Assembly (NCBI GenBank): GCA_018894105.1
Contig: CM032125.1
Coordinates: 34,395,032 to 34,459,031, forward strand
DNA: 64,000 nt
DNA from: Jacaranda mimosifolia
Taxonomy: Eukaryota > Streptophyta > Magnoliopsida > Lamiales > Bignoniaceae
Direction: 5' to 3'
The position numbers were made by a program, and so were the translations under genes. Shown here in pieces: positions 22,300 through 34,890 of the stretch. Numbering within the stretch: position 1 is the first letter of the stretch; each line of letters starts with the position of its first letter. Below the pieces are notes generated by a model, which saw nothing but the letters and a program-made list of their open reading frames with translations, was not told the DNA's origin and ran no database searches.

Positions 22300-23257
22300 T
22301 TTTATCCATAATTTGTTCCTATTGACTCCATGAATCATGCGTATGGATGTGGATCAAGCTTGTGAAATTAAGTATTACGGACGAGACCAATGGAAAGATT
22401 TCGTGCAAAAATAAATTGGTTTCTTGGAACATGACATATTGGCCACAATTCACGTGATGTGGTATAAAATATTGTTCAAATGTCATGCTAGTAAAGATTT
22501 TGAAAAAGACTAAAGGTTAATTTGATAAATTTATTATTAAGAAGACGTATTTTAATAAATGATTTTAATATATAAGAGAAATACCCATAAAGTGAAAGAT
22601 GGACTTGGCCTCAAAATTCTAATCCAACTCTTATAAATACCCCTTAAATTGACTAAAGGAAAAATCTAATCATTTTTATACTCGAATTATTTCTGAGAAG
22701 CAAGCAACTCCCTAATTAGGGATCATACTTATCATTCTCCAATGCATAACTTCAAGAAAAATCTGGAAGCGGAGTTAATCCTACATCACACGTCAAAACG
22801 ATGGGTTAATTAAAAAATTTTAACTTTATATAAAAAAAATGTATTTTAAGACAAAGAAATGATTAAAGTAATGTTAAGGATCTTTTATGTATCTTATATC
22901 TTTATTTATATAATACCATGAAATAAGCTTGAAGTAAGAGACATAAAACATTATAAATATATAATAATGTTGTAATTATTTTATATTCTTTTGACATAGT
23001 ACGAAGTAATGGGCTTGAATGCAAATGACTTGACCCAAAACCTCCAAGTAATGCCACTCAACTAATAATTGTTCGTGCTTATAATGGTTGTGGATTGTAG
23101 TGGTACAACCTTATTTGGCTAGTAATATTTGGCCAAGGTAAAACTATAGAAGTCTGATTATTTGATATGTGACAAGATATTGGCCTATGTGCCTCGAAAG
23201 TTAGATAGTGAATTCTTGCCTCTTGACTTGATTTTTAAAGAGAAAAAAAGAAAAAAA

Positions 23258-23312
23258 GGAAGAAGAAGAAGAAAAAGAAGAAGAAGAAGAAGAAGAAGAA
23301 GAAGAAGAAGAA
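23258..23312. repeat. (GAA)n microsatellite
   Basis: Mostly uninterrupted AAG/GAA triplets over about 50 bp. Confidence 0.9.
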
Positions 23313-23479
23313 TGTCTCTTGTAAAACTAGCATTTCTTATTGGTGGAGGTTCAACATGCAATTAATGGCCCACACGTTTCAAAAAGAGGGGTATATTTCT
23401 TTTTCACAACTACTTTTTAATTCAATAATTAATATGATTAAAATAACAAATACCTCGCTCATAAATAAGGAGAATCGAC

Positions 23480-23483
<4 letters not shown>

Positions 23484-23516
<33 letters not shown>
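23484..23516. repeat. (GA)n microsatellite
   Basis: Sixteen or so GA dinucleotides in a row. Confidence 0.9.
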
Positions 23517-23519
<3 letters not shown>

Positions 23520-24531
23520 TGATGAAATTTGACGGAACAATTTCAGGTATGTCCATAAAGCCCTATTTACACTATATGATGAGTGTGGATTGAGAGAATG
23601 ATCCAGACTTATCAATTGTCTACTTTTTTTTTTATTTGGGTCCTGTATGATTGAGTCAACCCACGATTGTAGAGGGATTTAACTTTCTAGCTTTGGGCTG
23701 ACAAAATTATCAATTTTGGCCTATGCAAATAATGAAGTTTTGAAGTGTCAAAAATGCCCGACTTGTATATTAATTTACGTGAATGTCTTCAGCTCATCCC
23801 AAATTTATCATCAACCCCATAGGAAAACTGGGGCCTTCACAGCAACAAAACTACACGCCATGGTTTTTCTCAAAAAAAGGATGAAGAAAACAAAAATATA
23901 AAAAAAGAGTAGAAAAAGGAGAAGGTGGAAGAAGAAGAAGAAAAAATGGAGTCAAAAAATAAGAATGAAAAAAACGAAATAAAAGAATAGAATAAAAAGG
24001 GAGAAGGTGGAACAAAAAGAAATGGATAAAAAACAAATAAAAAGGGCGGTGAAAGAAGAAGTGGACTGAATGGGCCGTGAGCAGCGGAGGACAGCTGATG
24101 GACAACGCACAGCGATGGCAACGGGCAGGTATTTTGTTTCTAGATGAAGAAGTAATAGTTTTGGAAACCTAGCTTATGCGAAAAGGAAAAAAAAGTTGGA
24201 TATTGTGTTGGAATCAAGGAAAAATAAGTTGTCTTTGAACACTAAAAACCCGATTCTTGAATAAGATATTTCTTGAACTCATATCATAACTAGAATTTAT
24301 GCAAGTGAGACTAATACCAAAGTCTTTTACAAGAGGTATTCCTTACTAAGAACTTCCATTTAGTCATTCACAGTGCCTTGTCCTCTCCATAAGGATATGC
24401 GCTCAGTCGTCTTCTCAACCTGCAAGTTGAAGATCCTCAATATGACTCAAAGAAGCTGATCAGTAAATTTAATAACTGAGGTAAAATATTCGAAAATCCT
24501 ATATATATGTATATATATATATATCACATAG

Positions 24532-24565
<34 letters not shown>

Positions 24566-26688
24566 GTATATGTAAGAAGAATGACCTCATGGTTCCAGTT
24601 TGTTCTATAAAGCATCAGCAAGATCGGAGAAGCGTCTGCAGAGCCATTCCACCCGCCATGCCACCCCATAGTCCCTTTTAAAATAAGGAAAAAGCAAAGC
24701 AGCAATGGCATCAAAGAGCTGGTTAAAAAAGAAATTTATACAAGAAATCCAAATACGGCACCAATGCATGTTATAAGAGATTCCTATAAGTCCAAAGATC
24801 TTATTTTGAAAATAAGATTTTAAAGTATTTAGATAAAATAAAATTTTAGATTTTATGATATATTAGTAATTGCTATTTTGTAGTTAATATGACTAAAAAT
24901 TGCTAGAGTTTATTAAAATTGTCAAAATAGTTAGGGACTCCGTACTTTTTCTGAAAATTTTACCAAACATTTTAAATATTTTAGAAGTCCCCCAATGTCT
25001 AATAAGATGCTTTTATGAGTTTACACTCACTCAAAAAGTTTGGTGAGTTTACAAACTTCTCAAAATATTTTATAAGATATCATAAAGTGTTGTATAATTT
25101 TAAAAATAAATTTATAAACTCTCAAAATAAAATGCTAGGAGTTCCTATTTATTTTTAAAATTTAAAATAACTCCTTTAATTTAACCATATTCATTAAAAT
25201 TGTCATTAATTTTAACATCTTATAAATTCTAAAAATCTTATTTTACCAAAATTTCAAGAGTTTATTTATAGATCTAACGTCCTATAAGTTTCAAAAATAT
25301 CTTATAATATATAGAAGTTTACAAGATCTTTTAAATAAACTAAACCAAACACCCTCTTAATCCTCGTTCAATTTCCTCATAGTAAAAATTGATGTTAGAA
25401 ATAGAAAGACATATACAACTTCAAGAGCAAAATTTACCATCACTCCCATATTAGCCATAAACCAAGAGCATATCCCAAAGGCAGACCAAGCGCGTAATAT
25501 AAGCTACCAGCGCCTGCCACCCACCTCCTACGCCAACCCCTGCAAAGTGACACAAACCAAACTAAGATGAAGATCAAAATGTACAATTGCATGTGTATCT
25601 TACTTTTTAATTTGAACCAACACCTGCTATCACCAGCTGGACACAGTTGAGAACCATTGTAATTCCAAGGAGACCTGAAAGGCGAGCAACAGCTCTTTGC
25701 TATTAGTAAAAATAACAGCGCGCTGATTTCTCATGGCAAGGACAACGATCATGCAAAGAATCCCAATCAGAAGTGACTGGACGACAGTGGCACAGATGGA
25801 ATATTTAGTTGCTCTGGGATGTCCAGAGCCAAGCTCGTCTGAAACTCGAACACTGAGACATAAATGATTAGTCAGTCAAAGAGGTTCAAGGTTAGAGACA
25901 AACGCAAGCGGAAATGCTCTATAGAAATCCAAGTTATAAATGAATTCACCTAGTATAAATCATCAATAAGCACATACAGTTTTTACCTTATAGCAGCATT
26001 GATTCCAATGGACACCATAAGTTCCCAACCGTACCATTGCCATTAATACTGAAAAATAAACCAGAGAAAAGATCAACATCTGAAGATTAAATGACCATCA
26101 AAATTTCATCAGATAGTTAAGAACAACTACTATATGCTCACATGGATTCATGCAGATATCTTCATGTAATCTACATCAAGTTCAGAATTATGTTAACTCA
26201 AAACTTGTGACAAATTGCCAATGTGGGCTTTCACAACTGGGGAGGACATAGGTTATGATGAATCTCTTTCCTCAAACAAAAAGAATGTAGAACAAATAAA
26301 TTTGACCAGTGCCACTGGAATTCTGCATCCTAAATCTGAAAGTAATATGTGTAAGCGGGCCAGAGAGAAAAGACACTTGAAGAGCTTCCTTCAGGTATTT
26401 CTGAAGGAAACAGAAAATAAGCTTTCAGGCTTCAACACATATTTCTCGGACAAAATGACAACTTTACTTGTGTCAAAGAGGTGAAACGGGCAAACTCACC
26501 AAATAGAAAGGGAACTAATTGCAGTGACTGAATTATTTAGATGGCCTGTGAGGATAACTATACTCTTCATGTACCATATCTCCAGGAATTGCATAACAGC
26601 AGATGCCACGGAGAGCCTTGCAAATGCCCACATCTCACTAAATGCGGACCAAGAATATCCCTTCCAGCCATCCTTGCACCAACCGACC

Positions 26689-26712
26689 ATATATATATAT
26701 ATATATATATAT
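26689..26712. repeat. (AT)12 microsatellite inside gene 4 exon 2
   Basis: The run encodes alternating Tyr and Ile (QYIYIYIYMVGWC) where gene 3 has QFVYVVGWC. It adds exactly 12 bp, so the frame is kept. It lies in a predicted membrane segment. Confidence 0.9.
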
Positions 26713-27538
26713 TGTGCAATCGCAACTCCCCAACTCGTTATATCATATGCTATAGCAGCACCAGTTGTTTCCCATTGAAATATAAGAATGAAAAACCAAC
26801 AAAGGAAAATTTGTGAGACCATAGCAAAAAAAGTTATCCACATAAGCACGGAAACTTTGCTCTGTGCTTGAAGGAAATTTTGGGTCAGAAAAGAAACAGC
26901 TAACGAAAACAATTTAGGAATGATCAGCACTGCATATGGTCCGGCAAGATTTGCAATGTCATCCTGTTGGCCAAGGAGCTTAAGTATTGGGGTGGCAAAC
27001 ACATAAAGCGGCAGAAGGGGGAAACAAGAGGCAAATAGTGTTATTATCAATCGTTGCATATAAATTCCGAGCATCTCAAGCTTCCCAGCACCAAATGCCT
27101 GGGCACATAGTGTTTCTAGAGCACTTGCCATCCCCAGATACATATAGTACAAAATCCAAATCAGGGTCATTTCGTGTCCCTTGCTGCAAATCTCAAGATA
27201 AGGCACCAATATTGTTGTATTATCATCATGCTTATGAATATAACAAATTGTGTAATTCTTTTGAGAACAAGAAGATGAATAAGGATAATGCAAATCCAAG
27301 TATTAAAATTAGCTGGTTCCACTAGCAAATAAATGTAGAATTTTTATTTTTTTTTTAAAATAAGGAGCTCCATAACTTATTTTCATGATTTTAACAAAAT
27401 ATAATTTAACTATGTTAAATACAAAAACATCTCATAGGATACAAAAAGCTATTTTAAATAAGTCTAACCAAACATGGAGTAAATCAAAAACAGAAATCAT
27501 TTCACAAAGCAGAATCAACTAGTATGAAATATTGTCAG

Positions 27539-27795
27539 TATTAGAAACTAAAGAAATCGTAAGAGTGAATTGGAAGAGAGAACAGAGAGCTTGGATTAAT
27601 TTCTTCTGTATTCATCCAAGAGAGAGTTGGGGCTATTTATATATATGCCCAAACCTACCACAATTTGAGTTTTAGTGTAAAATGACTACGGTGCCATTTC
27701 AAGACACGACTTTAACAAGGCAAAATTTAAAATGATGAAAACGTAAAAGTGAGAAAGCAAATAAAAGAAAAACGCATCAACTTAAGTCTCCAATA
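27539..27795 (-). repeat. Copia B 3' LTR
   Basis: 257 bp, closely similar to the split LTR at 34768-34890 plus 36291-36426. It includes a CTATTTATATATATGC promoter-like box near 27633. Confidence 0.85.
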
Positions 27796-27804
27796 TTCCC
27801 CCTG

Positions 27805-28681
27805 CTATATCAACCTTCCAAACCAACTTCGGCAGCAGCAGATTGATTTAACATCTTTAGCAGACTCGCCTGGTGCCATCACACATAACTTCTGACGTAA
27901 GTACACAAAGATAGCAGCAGGCAAGGGCTTAGTGAGGATGTCTGCGACTTGTTCCACAGTAGGCACGAAGTTGATCAGTATCTTCCCCTCCAAGACTTTT
28001 GCTCGAATAAAGTGAACATCCAATTCTACATGTTTAGTTCTGGTATGAAGAATCGGATTGGCAGTAAGAGCAATAGTGCTTGAATTATCACACCAAAGGA
28101 TAGGGACGCTCGGCAACTCATACTTCAGTTCATCCAAGAAGGCATGAATTCATAAAACCTCAGAAACTGCATTAGCCAGACTGTGATATTCTACCTCTGT
28201 AGTTGATCTTGACACCACTGCTTGTTTCTTAGACGACCAAGAAATCAGGTTACCCCCAATGAATATACAGAAACCAGTGGTGGAGCACCGATCATCAGCA
28301 TCGGTTGCCCAATCAACATCCGAAAAGTCACCAAGTTGAGGTATAAGGAAAGTGGAAGGATTAGTCCATGGTTTATTGTGCCTCGAAGGTAATGAAGGAT
28401 GCGTTTAATAGCTTGCCAGTGAGTATCCAACGGTTGTTGCATATACTGACGAACCTTGTTTACACTGTAAGAGATCTCAGGTCTAGTAATCGTGATATAC
28501 TGCAATGCCCCGACAATGCTGCGATAGAGCTTGTCATAAATACTAGATTCTCCATTAAATCGCGACAGTGAATAAAGGTTGGTTCAGTCTCGAAATGCTG
28601 CGACAGAAACACTTTGGGTTTGAATATCCCAGCTTTGGCCCGAGTTACCCTGGGATGAGTTGAGATACAAGGGGGCAACAA
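27805..28681 (-). pseudogene. Copia B 3' pol remnant (RT end and RNase H)
   Basis: The minus-strand segments read TRAKAGIFKPK (near 28645), [17 protein letters not shown] (near 28500), [13 protein letters not shown] (near 28390) and the RNase H tail WCDNSSTIALTANPILHTRTKH...QVADILTKPL (28110-27930). The frame is shifted several times. The catalytic reverse-transcriptase core is missing because of the internal deletion. Confidence 0.8.
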
Positions 28682-28834
28682 CAGATTCGTTGCCCTAACA
28701 CAGCTAGATTATCACAGATGGACTTAATAGTGGCTAAATACTCATGCATAGAATGATCTTGCTTGCGTTGATTTTCCAGCTGTGCACGATGGAGCATAAT
28801 TTTGGAAGTACACTGAGTTTAGAATAGCTAGCAT
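28682..28834 (-). pseudogene. Copia B gag, downstream part
   Basis: The minus strand encodes IMLHRAQLENQRKQDHSMHEYL and IKSICDNLAVLGQ-type gag (UBN2-like) sequence, then runs into TRAKAGIFKPK of pol. This gives an unnatural gag-pol fusion. It continues the gag part at 34240-34633 across the copia C insertion. Confidence 0.7.
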
Positions 28835-29511
28835 TGTTGATTTTTACCTTGAAATTTGGGGTAAAATTGACAAGGAACGGAGCAAAACGGTCGAAATGGG
28901 CATGAGGAGCACATCCCAGCGTGCTTTGGCAAAATGCCGCACATCGAGGCATAAGGCGGCAACGCCAAGGTTTGGAGAAGGGCAGCATGGGATGCGACGT
29001 GCGCCCAGGAGCGAGGAGTGCCGCACTTAGGTGTCGGGGAATCTATAACCGTGAGCCCTGGCACGAGTTCTGCTCACCAGGGCACACGAAGCATGATTTT
29101 TCCTTGGCATAAGCAGGCAGGATTTGGCACAAGGCAACACCTGCGCGTTGGGGCACAAGTTATGCGCGCCCCGACATGAGTCGCAGGCCCACAGGCCTAT
29201 TTTTTATTTTCTTTAGGTATTTAAGCTCGTTTTCTTCTAGGACAAAGTAACACATACATAATACTAGGATTTCTAGACTGCTTTTGAGATAATTTCTTCA
29301 TATAGAGTTTAGAACGAGGGTGTTAGGCGTTCACATGAGATTTATGGGATAAAAGTTTGTACTTGCTACCTTAATTGAAATCAATAAATTCCTTTCTTTA
29401 TCGGGTGGATTAGGCACATTGTCGAACCACGTTAAATCTTATTGTCAAATTTTATTGAATTATTTTACTGTTATTTCATAGTTTTTATAATAAACCTCCT
29501 GGGTTTTAACA
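28835..29511 (+). repeat. Copia C 5' LTR
   Basis: It begins TGTTGATTTTTACC and ends GGGTTTTAACA. A TATTTAAGC box lies near 29218. The primer-binding site TTGGTATAAGAGC follows at about 29514-29526. Confidence 0.88.
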
Positions 29512-29548
29512 AATTGGTATAAGAGCAGGTTGGATCATATGTTAGCCA

Positions 29549-30290
29549 TGAAGTACAAGGTAGAGAAATTCAATGGGAAGAAAGACTTTGGGCTGTAGAA
29601 GATGAAAGTCCACGCCTTCCTGTGTCAACAAGGTTTACAAAGAGCATTAAAGGGCAGAGATTCCTTGTCAGAGACGCTGACAGACGAAGAGAAGGACGAG
29701 TTTATGGCGAAGACTTATGGTACTCTGGTGCTATTACTAGCAGATAACGGACTGAAAGAGGTCGCCGCAGAAAGTATGCCAGCGGATTGGTGGAAGAAGC
29801 TAGAGAGTCTCTATATGACGAAGTCCTTAATGAATCGGCTATATTTGAAATAGCGATTATACACATTAAGAATAAAGGAAGGTACATCTATTACTCAACA
29901 TATTGATTTTTTCAATAAGGTGATTTTAGATCTCGCTAGTATAGATGTTAAAATTAAAGATGAAGACTAAGCGTTAATTCTTTTGTATTCTCTACCAAAA
30001 TCTTTTGAGTATTTGGTTATTACCTTGTTGTATGGGAGATATACGATTTCAATGGAAGATGTGAAGGCCTCATTAAATTCCAATGAATTGAGAAAAGATG
30101 TCATGGGCAGCAATGATGGTGAAAGTGGGGAAAGATTGGTAGCAAAAGGGAGATCGAGAGAAAAAAGGGAAGGAATAGAGGCCGATCGAAGTCCCTAACC
30201 AAACCTAGAAACAGTGACGAGTGTTTTAGGTGTGGTAGAAAGGGGCATTAGAAACGGAATTGTTTGGAACGAGGAAAGGTGAAGGATGCA
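29549..30290 (+). pseudogene. Copia C gag, broken
   Basis: ATGAAGTACAAGGTAGAG opens the frame. The tryptophan codon after FGL is TAG, and further stops follow (near 29850 and 29970). The family segments GRDSLSETL, YGRYTISMEDVKAS and a CCHC knuckle (CFRCGRKGH, with a stop inside, near 30225-30270) are recognisable. Confidence 0.82.
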
Positions 30291-30395
30291 GGTGAAACTT
30301 CTGATCAGAAACAGGATGATGTCACAGGAATTGTTGAGGATGAGTCTGATGGTGGGCTTGTTCTCAACATCACCGAAACTTTACTAAGCTCTGAA

Positions 30396-31640
30396 TAGAT
30401 TTTGGATAGCGGCTATTCCTACCACATGTGCCCACGAGAACATTGGTTTACCACTTATCAAAAATATGATGGTGGTAAAGTGTTTATCGAAAATAATGCT
30501 TCATGCAGGGTTGTAGTAATTAGCTCAGTTTGTATCAGAATGCACAATGGCATAGTAAGGACTTTAACAGATATGCATCATGTTCGAGATCTGAAGAAAA
30601 ATCTAATATTGCTGGGTACTCTGGACAATAATGGTTGTGAGTACAGAGCTCAAGATGGAGTTCTGTAGATTTTCAAAGGTGCATTACTTATCATGAAGGG
30701 AGATAAGCGAAATGACCTTTACATATTACATGGCAGCACAATTTTTGGCACTACAGCAATTTCTTCATCAGTCAATGATACTACGAGATTGTGGCGTATG
30801 CGGCTTGGGCATATGTATGAGAGAGGGATGTTAGAACTAAGCAAACGATGTTTGCTTTGTTGAGAGAAGACTGGAGAGTTGGATTTCTGCAAGAAATGTG
30901 TGCTTGGCAAGCAACACAAGGTGAATTCAGTATTGCAGTGCACAAGACCAAGGGCACCTTAGATTACATTCACTCAGATCTTTGGGGGCCTTCTTAGGTT
31001 CCTTCAAAAAGAGGTGCGAGGTACATGTTGACATTAATTGATGACTTCTCACGGAGAGTATGTGCGTATATGCTGAAGCATAAAGATGAGGTGTTTGTCA
31101 ACTTCAAGCAATGAAAAACTTTAACCGAGAAGCAGACATGAGAGGAGATAAAGCGCTTGAGGACTGACAATGGATTGGAGTTTTGCAATAAGGAATTTTA
31201 GGACTTCTGTGATAAGGAAAGAATTGTGAGGCATCGCACAGTTGTACATACACCACATCATAATGGAGTTGTAGAATGGATGAACAGAACTATCTTGGGA
31301 AGAGCTAGATGTATGCTCTTTAACACTGGATTGTCCAAGGATTTTTGGGCAGAAATGATTAACATTGCTTGTTATTTGGTGAATAGGTCACCATTGACTG
31401 TTTTGGACTGCAAGACACCAATGAAAGTTTAGTCTGGGTCTCCTGCTGATTACTTAAATCTGAGAGTATTTTGGTGTCCAACCTATACTCATGTTCGGGA
31501 TGGGAAGCATGAGTTAAGGCCAAGAAGTGCATATTCCTAGGCTATGCAGATGGAGTCAAAGGTTATCTTTTGTGGTATAATGATGACAAGGGCTCCAAGA
31601 TGATTATCAGTATGTACGTGACATTTGATGAGTCAGCTAT
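30396..31640 (+). pseudogene. Copia C protease and integrase, broken
   Basis: The protease motif LDSGYSYHM is at 30402-30428. The integrase zinc-binding end (CVLGKQHK near 30900), the DDE-type core (SDLWGP 30978; TDNGLEF 31168; ILGRARCML 31290) and the linker follow. Several TAG/TGA codons interrupt it, for example after LDC...MKV near 31430. Confidence 0.82.
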
Positions 31641-31879
31641 GATAAAGAAGGTGGAATAACTTGAAAGTAGTCAACAAGGCATTAAAGATAAGATGGAGTT
31701 TCATATTGATCCTCCACAAGTTTCAAAAAGGAAACAGAAGGTGGTAGATGATGCCGGTGAAGGTTCATTATCACCAAATCAGCAATAGGAAAATAAACTA
31801 CTACAAAATTATCACTTGGCTCGCGATAGGGAGAGGAGGCAGATCAAACCACCATAGCGGTTTGCTTACTCAGATCTGG

Positions 31880-33510
31880 TTGCTTATGCTTTGAGTTCGG
31901 CCGAAGAGTTTGTAGGAGACGATGTAGTCTCATACAAAGAGGCAATTTCCAATCCAGATTCTGATAAATGGGTAGCAACTTGAGTGAAGAGATGGAGTCT
32001 CCACACAAGAATAGCACATAGGAGCTGGTTGATGTACCTAAAGGGCAGAAGATTGTAGGTTGCAAATGGATCTACAAGAAAAAATGAAGGCATTCCTAGG
32101 GTTGAAGATGCTAGATACAAGGTGCGATTGGTTGCTAAGGGATTTACTCAGAAAGAGGGAGTTGACTTCCATGAAGTGTCCTCCCTAGTTGTAAAGCACA
32201 TTTCCATTTGTGTTTTACTTGCCATGGTTGCTCTGTTTGATATGAAGCTTGAGTAGATGGATGTGAAAATAGCGTTTTTGCATGGTGAGTTGGAGGAACA
32301 AATCTACATGATCCAACTAGAGGGATTCATTGCTTCCGAGAAAGAAAATCAAGCATGTCTCTTGAAGAGGTCTTTATATAGCTTGAAGCAGTCTCCTAGG
32401 TAGTGGTATAAAAAGGTTTTATGCTTTTATTACCAAGATAAGATATACTAGAAGTATTTATGATTGCTGCGTATATCATAAAAATTGGAGTGATGGGCTT
32501 CTCGTGTATTTGTTGTTGTATGTTGATGATATGTTGATTGCCTCTAGAAATATATCTGAGATCAACAATTTAAAAGCTCAGTTAAGTGAAGAATTTGAGA
32601 TGAAGGATTTGGGCGGTGCAAAGAAGATTTTGGGCATGGAGATCATCCGGTAAAGACATGCAGGATTGTTGTACTTGTCTCAACAACATTACATTGAGAA
32701 AGTACTTGAGCGATTTGGGATGGATAAGTCCAAGCTAGTTAGTACGCCATTTGCAGCTCATTTCAGGCTCTCATCAGATCTATCACCAAGTACTGAGGAG
32801 GAGGTGGAGCACATGTCTAATGTGTTGTATTCTAGTGTAGTGGTAGCTTGATGTTCGCCCTGGTGTTCACTAGGCCAAATGTTTCACATACAGTCAGTGT
32901 TGTGAGCAGGTACATGCACAAGCTAGGAAAGATGCATTGGTAGGCTGTGAAATGGATCATGAGGTATCTGAGAGGCTCTGTAGATAGATATTTGAGGTAT
33001 AGTCAATTGAATTCTACTGCTAGAATTATTGGCTATGTAGATGCGGATTATGCAGGAGATTTAGACAGCAGAAGGTCCATGGCTGGGTATGTGTTTTGTG
33101 TTTCGAGTTGTACGGTAAACTAAAAGGCGACTTTGCAGTTATCAGTTGTATTGTCCACAACAGAAGCTTAGTACATGGCTTTGGCTGAAGGCATGAAGAA
33201 AGGCATTTGGCTAAAAGGGTTGATTGAGGATATGAGTATGGATTCTAATATCACTTCAATATTTTGTGATAGTCAGAGTGCCATACACATGCTAAAGAAT
33301 CAAGCTTTTCATGAGAGAACAAAGCACATTGACTGACGTGACGTATCGCTTTGTACGGATATGGTGTCTCAAGGTGTCATTCAAGTTGATAAGTTTGGGA
33401 CTAAGGATAATCCGGCATACATGTTAACTAAGGTTGTTCTAGGAATCAAATTCAAGCATTGTTTAGATTTGGTTAACATTTGCAGACTTAGATGACATGC
33501 CCTTTTGGGG
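31880..33510 (+). pseudogene. Copia C reverse transcriptase and RNase H, broken
   Basis: Segments GCKWIYKK (32058), AFLHGELEEQIYM (32273), YVDDMLIASRN (32521), DLGGAKKILGMEI (32608) and the RNase H part ADYAGDLDSRRSMAGYV (33044) are in order, with stops and frameshifts between. The tail DKFGTKDNPAYMLTK is near 33390. Confidence 0.84.
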
Positions 33511-33546
33511 GCAGAGACAAAAAAGATGGATGGTGAATTTCAAGTC

Positions 33547-33558
33547 AAGGTGGAGAAT
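33547..33558 (+). other. Copia C polypurine tract
   Basis: AAGGTGGAGAAT directly before the 3' LTR. Confidence 0.7.
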
Positions 33559-34237
33559 TATTGATTTTGCCTTGAAATTTAGGGTAAAATTGACAAGGAA
33601 CAGAAGGAATGGAGCAAAACGGAGCTAAGCGGTTGACATGGGCATGAGGAGCACGTCCGGCGTGCGTTGGCAGAATGTTGCGTGCCAAGGTACGGAGATG
33701 GATAGTAGGGGACGCAACGTGCGCGAGGAGTGCCACTCCTAGGTTGTTGTGCCGAGTCGCGCAGCAGACTGTAATCTTGCACCCTAGCGCAAGTTCCACG
33801 CGCTAGGACGCACGACAAGTGATTTTTCCTCAGCACAAGCAAGCAGGACTCAGCACAAGGCAGCACCCACGCACTAGGGCACAAGTTATGCGTGCCCCAG
33901 CACGATTCGCAGGCCTATGAGCCTATTTTTGATTTTCTTCAGGTATTTAAGCTCGTTTTCTTCCGGTACAAAGTAATACAGACATAACATGAGGGTTTCT
34001 ATACTGCTTTTGAGATATTTCTTGAGACGGAGTTTAGAACGAGGGTATTAGGTGTTCACATGAGATTTGTGGGACAAAAGTTTGTACTTGCTACCTTGAT
34101 TGAAATCAATAAATTCCTTTCTTTGTTGGGTGGATTAGGCACATCACCAAATCACGTTAAATCTTGTTGTCAAATTTCATTGAATTACTTTACTGTTATT
34201 TCATAGTTTTCATAATAGATCTTCATAGGTTTCAACA
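33559..34237 (+). repeat. Copia C 3' LTR
   Basis: It begins TATTGATTTTGCC (TG changed to TA) and ends GGTTTCAACA. Roughly collinear with the 5' LTR, with numerous substitutions. Confidence 0.86.
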
Positions 34238-34239
34238 GA

Positions 34240-34633
34240 CATAAAGTAGACCAGATTCGACACGCAGTTTCATAGCCAACAAGTTCAAGTAAAATTGAAG
34301 GATTTACATAAGCAAGAAGCCACGAAGCTAAGGTAGAGTCTTGTTGCTCATACACTGTGAAGTTTGGATTCTCAATGCGATTTTCACCTTCACCAATAAA
34401 CTGAGGTGGAATAGCATATCCATCCAAGGGATGATGTAATCGATGTTGTTTGACCATCAAATACACTTGCTGCTTCCATATCAGAAAATTATTTTCATCT
34501 AGACGAACAATGATCTTTTTATTTGTGAAAAATCAAGAAGGTGATGTAGAATAAGCTAAATCACCCATGCCAAGAGTGTTCCCGCCAAAGTCTAGAGACC
34601 CAACAGTTGTAGATGAGTTTTCCATGGAGAAAT
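34240..34633 (-). pseudogene. Copia B gag, upstream part
   Basis: It starts at the ATG at 34633 (MENSSTTVGSLDFG) and contains one TGA, then LDENNFLIWKQQVYLMV, HRLHHPLDGYAIPP and GYETACRIWSTL, a copia gag N-terminus. The reading is cut at 34238 by the copia C insertion. Confidence 0.75.
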
Positions 34634-34890
34634 GAAGCTTTGCCTCAAAAAGAAATCACAGATTTAATTAGAACATCAAAATAGAGAATTCCAGATAGGA
34701 TGCAAATAAAACCAGTCGATGAAGACCAGGATCACAAAAACTCATTAGAGATTGGCTCTGGATACCATATTAGAAACTAAAGAAAATGTAAGAGTGAATT
34801 GGAAGAGAGAACAGAGAGCTTGGATTAATTTCTTCTGTATTCATCCAAAGAGAGAGTTGGGGCTATTTATATATATGCCTAAACCTACCA

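Larger units (their letters stand above)
22300..24359. other. Intergenic DNA between genes 3 and 4, no gene seen
   Basis: I see no supported coding region. It contains a (GAA)n tract (about 23258-23312), a (GA)n tract (about 23484-23516) and a purine-rich run on the plus strand (about 23870-24060). Open frames over these tracts are low-complexity artefacts. Confidence 0.6.
28835..34237 (+). mobile_element. Copia C: Ty1/copia element nested in copia B
   Basis: 5403 bp on the plus strand, with LTRs of about 677 and 679 bp, primer-binding site, gag, protease, integrase, reverse transcriptase, RNase H and polypurine tract. It belongs to the same family as copia A by LTR and protein sequence, but the two differ by many substitutions. 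It keeps the AFLHGELEE segment that copia A has lost, yet has many in-frame stops. Flanks are AGCAT on the left and GACAT on the right, so the 5-bp duplication is at best imperfect. Confidence 0.92.

Noticed and set aside
23162..23365. Arg/Lys-rich 67-codon frame
   Set aside because: It is a translation of the (GAA)n tract.
26215..26484. 89-codon plus-strand frame in gene 4 intron 2
   Set aside because: It lies in an intron on the opposite strand, has no recognisable domain and no promoter or family match by eye. Chance frame.
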